64,000 nt of DNA from NCBI GenBank assembly GCA_012729015.1, contig JAAYDY010000054.1, positions 1 to 64,000 on the forward strand, given 5' to 3'. The notes below the pieces were generated by a model. It searched no databases. It worked only from the letters and a program-made list of their open reading frames with translations, and was not told where the DNA came from. This stretch comes from Phycisphaerae bacterium (GTDB lineage: Bacteria; Planctomycetota; Phycisphaerae; FEN-1346; JAACEH01). The translations under genes and the position numbers were made by a program. Positions 7,411 through 15,810 of this stretch are shown here, one piece after another (the first letter of the stretch is position 1; each line of letters opens with the position of its first letter).

Positions 7411-8361
7411 ATGGACCGAGAACTGAAGATTTTTTCGGGCGGCAGCAACCCGCAGCTGACCCAGAAGATATGCGATTACCTCGACATTCCGATGGGGATG
7501 GCGACGATCAGCCATTTCCCGGACGGCGAGACGTTTATCAAGCTGGAAGAGGACGTTCGCGGCCGGGACATCTTCGTCGTGCAGAGCGTGGTGCATTCTC
7601 CGAACGACTACCTGATGGAGTTGCTGATCTACCTGGACTGCATCCGTCGGGCGTCGGCGCAGCGGATCACGGCGGTGCTGCCGTACTACGGCTACGCGCG
7701 TCAGGATCGCAAGGACGAGGGCCGCACGCCGATCACGGCGAAGCTGGTGGCGAACATGCTGGTGACGGCGGGGGCCGACCGGGTGCTGACGGTGGACCTG
7801 CACGCGAATCAGATTCAGGGGTTCTTCGACGTGCCGCTGGATCATCTGCTGCCGGAGCGGGTGTTTGTGGAGCATTTCCGGCAGATGAAGCTGAGCGACC
7901 TGACGATCGTGTCGCCGGACGTGGGCAGCGTGAAGCGTGCTCGACTGTACGGCAAGCATCTCGGGGGCGACCTGGCCATCGTGGACAAGGAGCGACTGGG
8001 CTCGGCGACGGTTCGTTCGGGTGGCCTGATCGGGTCGGTGGACGGCCGCAACGTGATCATTTTCGACGACATGATCTCGACGGCGGGGTCGGTGGCCTCG
8101 GCGGCGGTTCTGTTGAAGGAGCGTGGCGCCCGGGACATCTACGTGGCGGCGACGCACGGGATTCTGTGCGGCCCAGGGCCGCAGCGTCTGTCGGAGGCGC
8201 CGATCGAGCAGGTGGTGGTGACGGACACGGTTCCGCTGAAAGCCTGTGCGCAGGAGTTGAAGAATCTGACGGTTCTGAGCGTGGCGCCGCTGGTGGGTGA
8301 AGCCATCAGCCGGATCCACCGCCAGGAATCGGTGAGCAGTCTGTTTATGAGCGATGCGTGA
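7411..8361 (+). CDS. prs: Ribose-phosphate pyrophosphokinase
   Basis: Makes PRPP from ribose 5-phosphate and ATP for nucleotide, His and Trp synthesis. 316 aa, the normal length of class I enzymes. Visible signatures: IFSGGSNPQLTQKI at the N-terminus, FPDGET, the ATP-binding RQDRKDEGRTPITAKL, the metal/pyrophosphate segment DLHANQIQGFF and the PRPP loop VIIFDDMISTAGS near residue 215. GGAAGCG precedes the ATG. It begins a plus-strand run of housekeeping genes (prs-rplY-pth-rpsF-ssb-rpsR-rplI); prs-rplY-pth is a common bacterial order. Confidence 0.97.
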   Translation: MDRELKIFSGGSNPQLTQKICDYLDIPMGMATISHFPDGETFIKLEEDVRGRDIFVVQSVVHSPNDYLMELLIYLDCIRRASAQRITAVLPYYGYARQDRKDEGRTPITAKLVANMLVTAGADRVLTVDLHANQIQGFFDVPLDHLLPERVFVEHFRQMKLSDLTIVSPDVGSVKRARLYGKHLGGDLAIVDKERLGSATVRSGGLIGSVDGRNVIIFDDMISTAGSVASAAVLLKERGARDIYVAATHGILCGPGPQRLSEAPIEQVVVTDTVPLKACAQELKNLTVLSVAPLVGEAISRIHRQESVSSLFMSDA

Positions 8362-8420
8362 ACGAACGCCGGCCGCAGCGCGTGTGCCGGACGGGGACGC
8401 CTTGAAAGGAGTTTTTCGCG

Positions 8421-9080
8421 ATGAAGGATATTGTGACACTGGTGGCCGAGCGGCGTGAAACGATCGGCACAAGGGCCGCCCGGCGGGTCCGCGATACGGG
8501 CCGCGTGCCGTGCATCGTGTACGGCCACAAGCAGGACCCGGTGGCGATCACGGTGGACGGTCGGGAGCTGGATGCGGCAGTGCGTCAGCGTGCCCGCATG
8601 CTGGACCTGGATCTGGACGGCAAGAAGGATCGGGTGCTGGTGGCGGACTTGCAGCACGACATGTTCAACCGCGGCATTGTTCACGCGGACTTCCTTCGCG
8701 TGGCGATGGATGAGGTGGTCCGGGTGGGCGTGCCGATCGTGATGCGTGGCAAGGCCAAGGGCGAGCAGCATGGCGGCGTGACGGAGCAGTTGATGGCCGA
8801 GGTGGAAGTGGAGTGCTTGCCGGGCGACATTCCGGAATCGGTGACGGTGGTGGTGGCCGACCTGGACCTGGGCGACGCGATCCACGTGAGCGACTTGCAG
8901 GTTCCGGCGGGAGTGAAGGTGGTGTCGCCGGGGACGCAGTTGGTGGTCACGGTGGCGATGACACGCATTGCGGCGACGGAGACGGAGACGGCCGCGCCGG
9001 ACGCCGAGGCGGCCACTGCCGAACCGGAGGTCATCGCCCGCGGCAAGGCGGAAGAGGAAGAAGAGGAAGAGACCAAGTAG
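8421..9080 (+). CDS. rplY: 50S ribosomal protein L25, long (general stress protein Ctc) form
   Basis: Binds 5S rRNA. 219 aa: the N-terminal L25 domain (about 1-95; VAERRETIGTRAARRVRDTG, VPCIVYGHKQ) is followed by the C-terminal TL5/Ctc beta domain (about 100-185; VRVGVPIVMRGKAKG, VEVECLPGDIPESVTVVVADL) and a low-complexity acidic tail of Glu residues. Strong ribosome site AAAGGAG. It sits 59 nt after prs and 78 nt before pth, the usual rplY-pth neighbourhood. Confidence 0.96.
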   Translation: MKDIVTLVAERRETIGTRAARRVRDTGRVPCIVYGHKQDPVAITVDGRELDAAVRQRARMLDLDLDGKKDRVLVADLQHDMFNRGIVHADFLRVAMDEVVRVGVPIVMRGKAKGEQHGGVTEQLMAEVEVECLPGDIPESVTVVVADLDLGDAIHVSDLQVPAGVKVVSPGTQLVVTVAMTRIAATETETAAPDAEAATAEPEVIARGKAEEEEEEETK

Positions 9081-9158
9081 CCGTCGCCAGCGGACGCCGC
9101 AGGCCGTGGCAGCAAGGCGGCCCGCGACGGGCTCCGTGGTGTGCCGAAGGAACTGCCG

Positions 9159-9740
9159 ATGCACGTGGTGGTGGGACTGGGAAACCCGGGAAAGCAATAC
9201 GACCAGACGCGGCACAACCTCGGGTTTCGCGTCTGCGGCGAGTTGCGTGAGAGGTTGCCGGGTGGGACATCGCGAGAGCGGTTCAGTTCGCGAGTGACGG
9301 AGACCGGCGGCCCCGGAGGCAAGGTGCTGCTGATTGAGCCGCAGACGTACATGAACCTGTCGGGCCGGGCCGTGGCCGAGGCGATCGGGTTCTACAAGGT
9401 GCCGCTGCCTGACGTGCTGGTGGTGTGCGACGATTTCAACCTGGCGCTGGGACGTCTGCGTCTTCGTCGCGACGGGAGCCACGGAGGGCACAACGGACTG
9501 CGGAACGTGATCGAGTGCCTGGGCGACGACGAGTTCGCCCGGTTGAGGATGGGGATCGGCCCCCTGGAGGGGCGAGACCCTGTGGGGTTCTGCCTGGGGA
9601 CGTTCCGCCAGGAGGAGTTGGACGAGGTGGACCGGATGATTCGGACGGCGGCCGACGCTGTCCTGTGTTGGCTGGACGCGGGGCTGGATGCGGCGATGAA
9701 CCGCTTCAACACGACGGGAACAGCCCGCGAGACGCAGTGA
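9159..9740 (+). CDS. pth: Peptidyl-tRNA hydrolase
   Basis: Recycles peptidyl-tRNA released by stalled ribosomes. Signature VVGLGNPGKQYDQTRHNLGF contains the catalytic His of TRHN; EPQTYMNLSGRAV, VVCDDFNLALGRLRLRRDGS with the catalytic Asp, and GGHNGLRNV follow. From the ATG at 9159 it has 193 aa; this start is preferred over an ATG 18 nt upstream because AAGGA lies at the right distance and homology begins there. Part of the rplY-pth-rpsF run. Confidence 0.96.
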   Translation: MHVVVGLGNPGKQYDQTRHNLGFRVCGELRERLPGGTSRERFSSRVTETGGPGGKVLLIEPQTYMNLSGRAVAEAIGFYKVPLPDVLVVCDDFNLALGRLRLRRDGSHGGHNGLRNVIECLGDDEFARLRMGIGPLEGRDPVGFCLGTFRQEELDEVDRMIRTAADAVLCWLDAGLDAAMNRFNTTGTARETQ

Positions 9741-9778
9741 ACGGAAGGCCCGAGGGCCTCATAAGGAGGAAGCAGGTC

Positions 9779-10240
9779 GTGAAGAACTACGAAGGACTGT
9801 TTTTGCTCGACAGCGGTTACGCGTCGGCCAACTGGGACGCCGTCGTGAAGGAGATCGTCGGCATTCTGGAGCGTCGCGGGGCGGAGATCATCCGCCTGGT
9901 GAAATGGGATGACCGTCGCCTGGCGTATGAAATCCGCCATCACAAGCGCGGGACGTACGTGCTGGTGTTCTTCAAGGCGCCTGGCAAGGCACTGCGCGAG
10001 ATCGAGCGCGACGCGCAGCTCTCGGAGACGATTCTGCGGCTGCTGATCGTTCGTCGCGAGCGCATGAACGAGCAGGCCATGCTGAGTTGCCCGATTCCGT
10101 CGGGTGAGGCGAACGTGATTGGCGCGGCGCCGGAACCTGTGGCCGTTGCGGAGCCCGTGGCGGCGGCCAAGCCGGCCGCACAGGCCGAGGGCGGCGAGGG
10201 CGGCGAAGGCAACACTGACGACGCAGGCGACGCGGAATAG
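9779..10240 (+). CDS. rpsF: 30S ribosomal protein S6
   Basis: Small-subunit protein that pairs with S18. GTG start at 9779 with an excellent AAGGAGG; homology starts at KNYEGLFLLDSGYA. The conserved KWDDRRLAYEIRHHKRGTYVLVFF and the ERDAQLSETILRLLIVRRE helix are present. 153 aa; after residue 100 there is an Ala/Glu/Gly-rich tail (AEPVAAAKPAAQAEGGEGGEG) longer than in E. coli. Gene order rpsF-ssb-rpsR-rplI is the classic bacterial operon. Confidence 0.96.
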   Translation: MKNYEGLFLLDSGYASANWDAVVKEIVGILERRGAEIIRLVKWDDRRLAYEIRHHKRGTYVLVFFKAPGKALREIERDAQLSETILRLLIVRRERMNEQAMLSCPIPSGEANVIGAAPEPVAVAEPVAAAKPAAQAEGGEGGEGNTDDAGDAE

Positions 10241-10312
10241 CAGGCCAGGCATGGTCGCGTGCCGTCGAGGCGGCACGGCGGCAATCTCGGACCCAGGCAA
10301 GGAGAGACGGAC

Positions 10313-10780
10313 ATGGCCAACTACAACAAGGTTCTCCTGATCGGCAACCTCACTCGGGATCCGCAGTTGCGGTACACCCCGAACCAGATGGCTGTCTGCG
10401 ACTTTGGTCTGGCCGTGAACCGACGTTCGCGCACCACGTCGGGCGAGCAGCGCGAGGAGGTCTGCTTCGTAGACGTGACGGCCTGGGGCAAACAGGCGGA
10501 GACGTTGTCGAAGTATGTGACCAAGGGGCGTCAGTTGTTCGTCGAGGGGCGTCTGACCTACGACCAGTGGGAAGGCCAGGACGGCCAGAAGCGCAGCAAG
10601 CTGAAGGTGACGCTGGAAGGGTTCCAGTTCCTTGACGGCGGCGCGGGAGGCGGTGGCGGCGGTGGGGCCGGAGGCGCTCGCGGAGGACGCTCGCAGGCGC
10701 CTCAGGGCGGTCCGCAGCCGACGGGCGGGCAGGATGAAGGGTACAACCAGGATCTCGACGACGACACGATTCCGTTCTGA
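10313..10780 (+). CDS. ssb: Single-stranded DNA-binding protein
   Basis: Protects ssDNA and recruits repair/replication proteins. 155 aa: OB fold 1-110 (NKVLLIGNLTRDPQLRYTP, CFVDVTAWGKQAET, GRQLFVEGRLTYDQWE), a Gly-rich linker, and the acidic protein-interaction tip DLDDDTIPF at the very end. ATG at 10313 has AAGGAGA upstream. Lies between rpsF and rpsR. Confidence 0.97.
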   Translation: MANYNKVLLIGNLTRDPQLRYTPNQMAVCDFGLAVNRRSRTTSGEQREEVCFVDVTAWGKQAETLSKYVTKGRQLFVEGRLTYDQWEGQDGQKRSKLKVTLEGFQFLDGGAGGGGGGGAGGARGGRSQAPQGGPQPTGGQDEGYNQDLDDDTIPF

Positions 10781-10875
10781 AAGGACGGGGTCGGAGCCCG
10801 ATCGGAGACGTCGAGCGGCCTGCAAACAGAAGTCAGTCATGGGGTGTTTTGCGACTCAGGGAGGTAGTTAGATCG

Positions 10876-11103
10876 ATGGCGAAGAAACGGGTTGTATACA
10901 AGTCCGGAACCAAGTGCCGGTTCTGCCGCGACAAGATTACGGAGATCGACTACAAGGACACGTCGTCCTTGCAGAAGCTCGTGACGGGCCAGGGCAAACT
11001 GTTCTCGCGGAAGCGCAGCGGCAACTGCGCGCGGCACCAGCGAAGCGCCCGTCGGGCGTTGAAGCGGGCGCGGTTCATGTCGCTGATGCCGTTCGTCAGT
11101 TAG
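10876..11103 (+). CDS. rpsR: 30S ribosomal protein S18
   Basis: 75 aa. It carries the zinc-binding form (C+) of S18: Cys-x2-Cys in KCRFCRDKI and Cys-x2-His in NCARHQRS. The core IDYKDTSSLQKLVTGQGKL and the C-terminal RRALKRARFMSLMPFV are typical. The ATG at 10876 is taken because MAKKRVVYKSG fits the family start; GGGAGG lies about 11 nt upstream. Member of the rpsF-ssb-rpsR-rplI operon. Confidence 0.95.
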   Translation: MAKKRVVYKSGTKCRFCRDKITEIDYKDTSSLQKLVTGQGKLFSRKRSGNCARHQRSARRALKRARFMSLMPFVS

Positions 11104-11201
11104 TTGCGGCGACAGCCGGCGGCCAAGGCGTCGCGCGCCGCGAGGGCGCGGCGTCGTTACGAGCCGTCGCGTCGCCCGTTAAAAGAACTCGGAGGAGAGC
11201 C

Positions 11202-11651
11202 GTGAAACTGTTATTGGCAGAAGACGTCCGACACCTGGGCAAGGCCGGCGACATCGTCAACGTGCGCGACGGCTATGCCCGGAACTACCTGGTGCCGCAG
11301 GGCCTGGCCCTGATACCGACCCAGGGGAACATCGAGCGCGTCGAGGAGTTGAAGAAGAAGCGCGCCGCGGATATCGAGGCTCGCAAGGCCCGTCTGGCCG
11401 AGGCGGCCGCGATCCTGGAAGGCACCAGCATCACGATCAAAGCCCAGGCCAACGAGCAGGGTCACCTGTTCGGGTCGGTGACGCAGAAGGACATCGCCGC
11501 CGCCCTTCAGGCCATGGGGCACAAGATCAGCGAGAGCCAGGTGCTGCTGGCCGAGCCCATCCGCATGCTGGACCGGTTCCACATTCCGGTGCGGCTGGAG
11601 GAAGGGTTCGAGGCCAACATCGACCTGTGGGTCGTTCCGGAAGAGGCCTGA
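11202..11651 (+). CDS. rplI: 50S ribosomal protein L9
   Basis: 149 aa, usual length. N-terminal domain KLLLAEDVRHLGKAGDIVNVRDGYARNYL ... P, the long connecting helix rich in Lys/Arg/Glu (about 43-72) and the C-terminal domain (ANEQGHLFGSVTQKDIAAAL). The start is GTG at 11202 behind GGAGGAG. Last gene of the ribosomal operon; a strong terminator follows 41 nt after its stop. Confidence 0.96.
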   Translation: MKLLLAEDVRHLGKAGDIVNVRDGYARNYLVPQGLALIPTQGNIERVEELKKKRAADIEARKARLAEAAAILEGTSITIKAQANEQGHLFGSVTQKDIAAALQAMGHKISESQVLLAEPIRMLDRFHIPVRLEEGFEANIDLWVVPEEA

Positions 11652-11692
11652 GCCGCTTCCCGCGGGCGCACACAGTGACCATGAATGTTGCG

Positions 11693-11727
11693 GCCGGCGC
11701 AGGGATGCCCCTGCGCCGGCGTTCTTT
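11693..11727 (+). terminator. Intrinsic terminator of the rplI operon
   Basis: Perfect 12-bp stem GCCGGCGCAGGG / CCCTGCGCCGGC (11693-11720) with a 4-nt loop, followed by GTTCTTT. It separates rplI from dnaB. Confidence 0.8.
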
Positions 11728-11753
11728 GCGCCAGAGACGCCGTCTTCGTCACA

Positions 11754-11854
11754 GGGTGTATTAACGTTTCGGAGAGAGCAGGGGCAGGATGCCCCTGCCA
11801 CTCACGGGCAAGATGCCCGTGCCACGGTACGGCCCCCCAAACGTTAATGCACCC
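11754..11854. mobile_element. MITE-like element, 101 bp, with inverted termini and flanking direct repeats
   Basis: Left end GGGTGTATTAACGTTT (11754-11769) and right end AAACGTTAATGCACCC (11839-11854) are inverted copies with one mismatch in 16. They are flanked directly by TTCGTCACA (11745-11753) and TTCGTCATA (11855-11863), a 9-bp direct repeat with one mismatch that looks like a target-site duplication. The inside holds two palindromes, CAGGGGCAGGATGCCCCTG and CACGGGCAAGATGCCCGTG-like, of the kind found elsewhere in the window. No coding capacity. It lies between the rplI terminator and the dnaB promoter. Confidence 0.65.
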
Positions 11855-11870
11855 TTCGTCATACAACACC

Positions 11871-11899
11871 TTGCCGACGGCGTTGGCACTCGCTATACT
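11871..11899 (+). promoter_or_regulatory. Promoter for dnaB
   Basis: TTGCCG (11871-11876), 17 nt, TATACT (11894-11899), 49 nt ahead of the dnaB ATG and only 16 bp after the MITE-like element. Confidence 0.65.
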
Positions 11900-11947
11900 C
11901 AGCGCTCGAAATTGATGTCCCCGCTCCAGAGAAACGGTCGCGAATCC

Positions 11948-13312
11948 ATGGCCAAGCGCACTACCCAACCTCCTGCCTCCCCTGCCCCATCGCTGGAGCA
12001 CGTGCCGCCGCACAGCGTCGAGGCCGAGATGAGCGTCCTGGGCTCGATGATGCTGGATCGTCACGCCTGCGGCGAGGCACTGCTGCTGGTCAAGCCGGAG
12101 GACTTCTACGTTCCGTCGCACCAGACGATCGCGGCGACGCTGATCCGGCTGTACGAGCGTAACGTACCGATCGATTTTGTGACGGTGCTGGACTCACTGC
12201 GCGAACAGGGCGGCGTCGAGGAGGTGGGCGGGGGCGAGTACCTGGCGCGGCTGGCCGAGAGCGTGCCGTCGGCTGCCAACGCCGAGCACTACGCCCGGAT
12301 CGTGCGCAACAAGAGCCTTCTGCGGACGTTCATCAGCGCCACGGGCCAGTTGATCTCGGAGGCGTTCGCCGAGGGCCGCCCGGTGGAGGAGTTCCTGGAC
12401 CACGCCGAGCAGACGATCTTCGACGTGACCGAGCGCAAGGAGACCGGGCAGGCCGAAGGGATCAAGGACATCCTGCGGGTCACGTTCGAGGAGATCGAGA
12501 AGGCGGCTCACGACGGGCAGACGGGGCTGCGGACCAACTTCTACAAGCTGGACGACGTGCTGGGCGGCCTCCAGCGCGGCGAGATGATCGTGCTGGCCGC
12601 GCGGCCGTCGGTCGGCAAGACGGCCCTGGCCATGAACCTGGCCGAGAACATCGCCGTGGACGAGAAGGCGGCCACGGTGCTGTTCTCGCTGGAAATGGGT
12701 AAGACGGAAATCGCGAAGCGGTTGCTTTCGTCGCGAGCGGGCATCAATTCGTCGAAGCTGAAGGGACACCTGACCGACGAGGAGTACGGCCAGTTGATGA
12801 AGACGGCCGGCGAGCTGGCCGAGGCGAAGCTCTTCATCGACGACACCCCGGGGCAGACCATTCTGGACATGCGCGCGAAGTGCCGCCGGCTGAAGGCGAT
12901 GCACGACATCCAACTGGTGGTGATCGACTATCTGCAACTGGTGAGCCCGCCGAAAGGCGAGAACCGGCAGGTGCAGGTGGCGGAAATGTCGCGCGGCGTG
13001 AAGGCCCTGGCGCGGGAGCTGCGCATTCCCGTGCTGTGCCTGTGCCAGCTCAACCGCGAGGTGGAACACGCGGAGCGCCTGCCGCGTCTGGCGGACATCC
13101 GCGAGTCGGGCGCCATCGAGCAGGACGCGGACGTGGTGCTGCTGTTGCACCGGCCGCAGGAAAAGTATGTGTCGCCCGAGACCGGCGTCAGCAGCGACGC
13201 CTGTATCGTGGTCGGCAAGAACCGCAACGGGCCGACGGGGGTGGTTCCCGTGAACTTCCACGCGGAGTGCGTGCGGTTCGTAAACCCATCGATGGAACAC
13301 TCCCCGGCCTGA
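11948..13312 (+). CDS. dnaB: Replicative DNA helicase
   Basis: Hexameric 5'-3' helicase at the replication fork. 454 aa: DnaB N-terminal domain (about 15-120; PPHSVEAEMSVLGSMMLD, PSAANAEHYARIVRNKSL) and RecA-like C-terminal domain with Walker A ARPSVGKTALAMNLA, Walker B LVVIDYLQL, KALARELRIPVLCLCQLNR and IEQDADVVLLLHR. No intein is seen at the usual insertion sites. The ATG at 11948 is used; one at 11915 is possible but adds non-homologous residues. Own promoter; a weak hairpin overlaps its stop codon. Confidence 0.97.
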   Translation: MAKRTTQPPASPAPSLEHVPPHSVEAEMSVLGSMMLDRHACGEALLLVKPEDFYVPSHQTIAATLIRLYERNVPIDFVTVLDSLREQGGVEEVGGGEYLARLAESVPSAANAEHYARIVRNKSLLRTFISATGQLISEAFAEGRPVEEFLDHAEQTIFDVTERKETGQAEGIKDILRVTFEEIEKAAHDGQTGLRTNFYKLDDVLGGLQRGEMIVLAARPSVGKTALAMNLAENIAVDEKAATVLFSLEMGKTEIAKRLLSSRAGINSSKLKGHLTDEEYGQLMKTAGELAEAKLFIDDTPGQTILDMRAKCRRLKAMHDIQLVVIDYLQLVSPPKGENRQVQVAEMSRGVKALARELRIPVLCLCQLNREVEHAERLPRLADIRESGAIEQDADVVLLLHRPQEKYVSPETGVSSDACIVVGKNRNGPTGVVPVNFHAECVRFVNPSMEHSPA

Positions 13313-13325
13313 GGCCGTTTTTGTT
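13305..13325 (+). terminator. Short terminator overlapping the dnaB stop
   Basis: CGGCC-TGA-GGCCG (13305-13317), the loop being the stop codon, followed by TTTTTGTT. The stem has only 5 bp plus flanking pairs, so termination may be partial and bamA may be read through. Confidence 0.45.
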
Positions 13326-13449
13326 CGTGCAATCGTCGCAGCGGTCCGGTAGAATCGTGCCGTTGCCGCCGGGCGTCCCCTGACCCGGAACGTGTCGCCC
13401 GGCAAGAATCGTTTCTCGAACCGACGCCTCCACTGGTCCCATCGCGCCC

Positions 13450-15765
13450 ATGAAACGAACCCATTTCGCACGCTCCACCGTCCTGATCGTTCTGTGTGTC
13501 GCGGCGGCCCTGGCCGCAGGGGCAGATCGCGCTGTCGCACAGGGCGCCGCCGCGGAGAACACCATCGCCGCGGTCGTCATCGAAGGCAACCAGCGGGTGG
13601 ACGCCCACCGCATCCTCGCCCAGATGACGTTGCGGCAAGGATCGGTCTACACGCCAGCGGCCGGCAACGAAGACTTCAAACGCATCTACGCCCTGGGCGA
13701 GTTCGACAACGTGGTCCTGGCGGCTGAGCCGATGGATGGCGGGTTGCGCCTCCGCGTGACCGTGACCGAGCGGCCGCTGCTGGCTTCCATTGAGTTCGCC
13801 GGCGCCAAGAGCATCAAGGAGTCCAAGCTCCTGTCGCTGACGGGCCTGAGCCAGGGCATGCCCCTGGACAGGCACCGCCTGATGTCGGCCTCGCAGTTGA
13901 TCGTGGACGAGTACAAGCGCAGCGGCTTCTACTTCGCCGAGGCGACGCTGGACCGCGAGCGGCTGGACAGCGAAGGCGCGGCCCGGTTCACCATCAGCGA
14001 GGGACCGAAAGTCCGGGTGCGCAAGGTGCTGTTCAGCGGCAACGACTCTGTGCCGGGCCGGACGCTGGGCGGCAAGATCGACACGAAGGCCCGGTTCTGG
14101 CCTTTCGCCTCGGGCGAGTTCTCGGTCGAGCAGCTCGACCAGGATGTGGCCAAGTTGCGGTCCTACTATGTGTCGCAGGGATTCCTCGACGTGGAGGTCG
14201 GTCGGCAGCTCGAGTTCGACGCCGCCCGGTCGAAGGTCACGGTGACGTTTGTGGTGAGCGAGGGAACGCGGTACCGGGTGTCGTCGGTGTCGGTGCGCGG
14301 GGCCGACAAGGTCAGCCCGGCGTACCTGGCGGAGCGTTTCAAGCTCCAACCGGGCGATTTCTACACGGCCGACGCCCTGAAGGCCGACAGCGAGGAGATC
14401 ACGCGCAGCTACGGCCGCATCGGCTACGTGCATGCCGCCTCGCGTCCGGACGTTCAGTACACGTCGCAGTCGGGGCAGTTGGACATCGTGTTCGATGTGG
14501 ACGAAGGGCCGAAGATCACGATCGGCGAGATCATCCCGTCGGGCAACCGGATCACGCAGCAGAAGGTGCTGCTGCGGGAACTGGACCTGGAGCCTGGCGA
14601 CACGGCCGACAGCCAGGCCATTGAAGACGCCCGCAAGCGACTGATGGCCCTCCAACTGTTCAGCGACGTGGACCTGTCGCTGCTGCCGACGCACCGGGAG
14701 AATGTCGAGAACCTGCTGATCAACGTGGAGGAGGCCGACACGGCGCAACTGGTGTTCGGCGCGGGCGTCAGCAGCAATGCGGGACTGATCGGCAACATTT
14801 CGCTTCGGCAGAAGAACTTCGACTGGGCCCGCTGGCCTCGAGGCTGGAACGACCCAGGTGCGTTCCGCGGGGCCGGGCAGCAGTTTCGCATCGTCCTGGA
14901 GCCGGGCACCGAGCGGCAACAGTACACCGTCGGCTTCACGGAGCCGTACCTGTTCGACCGGGCCATTCAGTTCGACACATCGGGATCGTACTTCGATCGG
15001 GACCGCGGCGCGTACGACGAGCAGCGTCTGGGCGGGCAGGCGTCGTTGGGCAAGAACCTGCGGAAGCACTGGTTCGGCTCGCTCGGGCTGCGGATGGAAG
15101 ATATCGACATCGACGACGTGGATGCCGACGCTCCGGACGACGTGTTCGACGTGGAGGGCAACAGCTACCTGTCGGCGGCGGTGCTGAAGGTGATCCGCGA
15201 CAAGACGGACAGCTACTTTGTGCCGACGACGGGCAGCCGCGCGACGGCGGTCGTGGAGCAGGCCGGCGCCCTTGGCGGCGACTACACGTTCACGAAGATC
15301 ACGCTCGACGGCCAGCGGTACTGGACAGTGACCGAGGACGTGCTCGGCCGGCGAAGCGTCCTGAAGCTGCGCGGTCGCGTGGGCTTCGCGCCGGGCGACC
15401 CGCCGATTTTCGAGCGGTTCTACGCCGGCGGCCAAGGCTCGATCCGCGGTTTCGAGTATCGCGGCGTGGGTCCGTACCAGCGCGGGGAGCCGATCGGCGG
15501 CGATTTCCTCCTGCTGATGGGCGGCGAGTACGAGTTCCCGCTGTTCGGCAAGAACTTCTCGGGCGTCGTGTTCGTGGATTCCGGCACAGTCGAGGAGGAC
15601 ATGCGCATCGGCACGATGCGTGCCTCGGCCGGGTTCGGTCTGCGGTTCACGGTGGACATGCTTGGGGCCCCGGTGCCGTTTGCGCTGGACTTCGGCTTCC
15701 CGCTGGCCAAAGAGGATGACGACGAGGAACAGGTGTTCAGTTTCTCGATTGCGTGGAATTTCTAG
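13450..15765 (+). CDS. bamA: Outer membrane protein assembly factor BamA
   Basis: Central component of the machine that inserts beta-barrel proteins into the outer membrane. 771 aa: signal peptide (1-31, MKRTHFARSTVLIVLCVAAALA ... VAQ cut to the relevant core), five POTRA-like repeats over about 38-420 (recurring ISEGP, VSEGTRYRV, VDEGPKITIGEI motifs) and a C-terminal barrel (about 430-771). The barrel contains the Omp85 signature GGQGSIRGFEYRGVGP and ends in Phe (FSIAWNF), the usual C-terminal sorting residue. Followed 45 nt later by skp, the standard bamA-skp pair; the lpx genes that normally continue this operon lie on the opposite strand here. Confidence 0.95.
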   Translation: MKRTHFARSTVLIVLCVAAALAAGADRAVAQGAAAENTIAAVVIEGNQRVDAHRILAQMTLRQGSVYTPAAGNEDFKRIYALGEFDNVVLAAEPMDGGLRLRVTVTERPLLASIEFAGAKSIKESKLLSLTGLSQGMPLDRHRLMSASQLIVDEYKRSGFYFAEATLDRERLDSEGAARFTISEGPKVRVRKVLFSGNDSVPGRTLGGKIDTKARFWPFASGEFSVEQLDQDVAKLRSYYVSQGFLDVEVGRQLEFDAARSKVTVTFVVSEGTRYRVSSVSVRGADKVSPAYLAERFKLQPGDFYTADALKADSEEITRSYGRIGYVHAASRPDVQYTSQSGQLDIVFDVDEGPKITIGEIIPSGNRITQQKVLLRELDLEPGDTADSQAIEDARKRLMALQLFSDVDLSLLPTHRENVENLLINVEEADTAQLVFGAGVSSNAGLIGNISLRQKNFDWARWPRGWNDPGAFRGAGQQFRIVLEPGTERQQYTVGFTEPYLFDRAIQFDTSGSYFDRDRGAYDEQRLGGQASLGKNLRKHWFGSLGLRMEDIDIDDVDADAPDDVFDVEGNSYLSAAVLKVIRDKTDSYFVPTTGSRATAVVEQAGALGGDYTFTKITLDGQRYWTVTEDVLGRRSVLKLRGRVGFAPGDPPIFERFYAGGQGSIRGFEYRGVGPYQRGEPIGGDFLLLMGGEYEFPLFGKNFSGVVFVDSGTVEEDMRIGTMRASAGFGLRFTVDMLGAPVPFALDFGFPLAKEDDDEEQVFSFSIAWNF

Positions 15766-15810
15766 GGGTGTCACGGCCGCCGGCCGCGACCGACGGAAGG
15801 AGAACAACCG

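Noticed and set aside
5266-8472. A 1068-codon frame on the minus strand
   Set aside because: Antisense to ilvD, tRNA-Gln and prs; it even crosses the tRNA gene.
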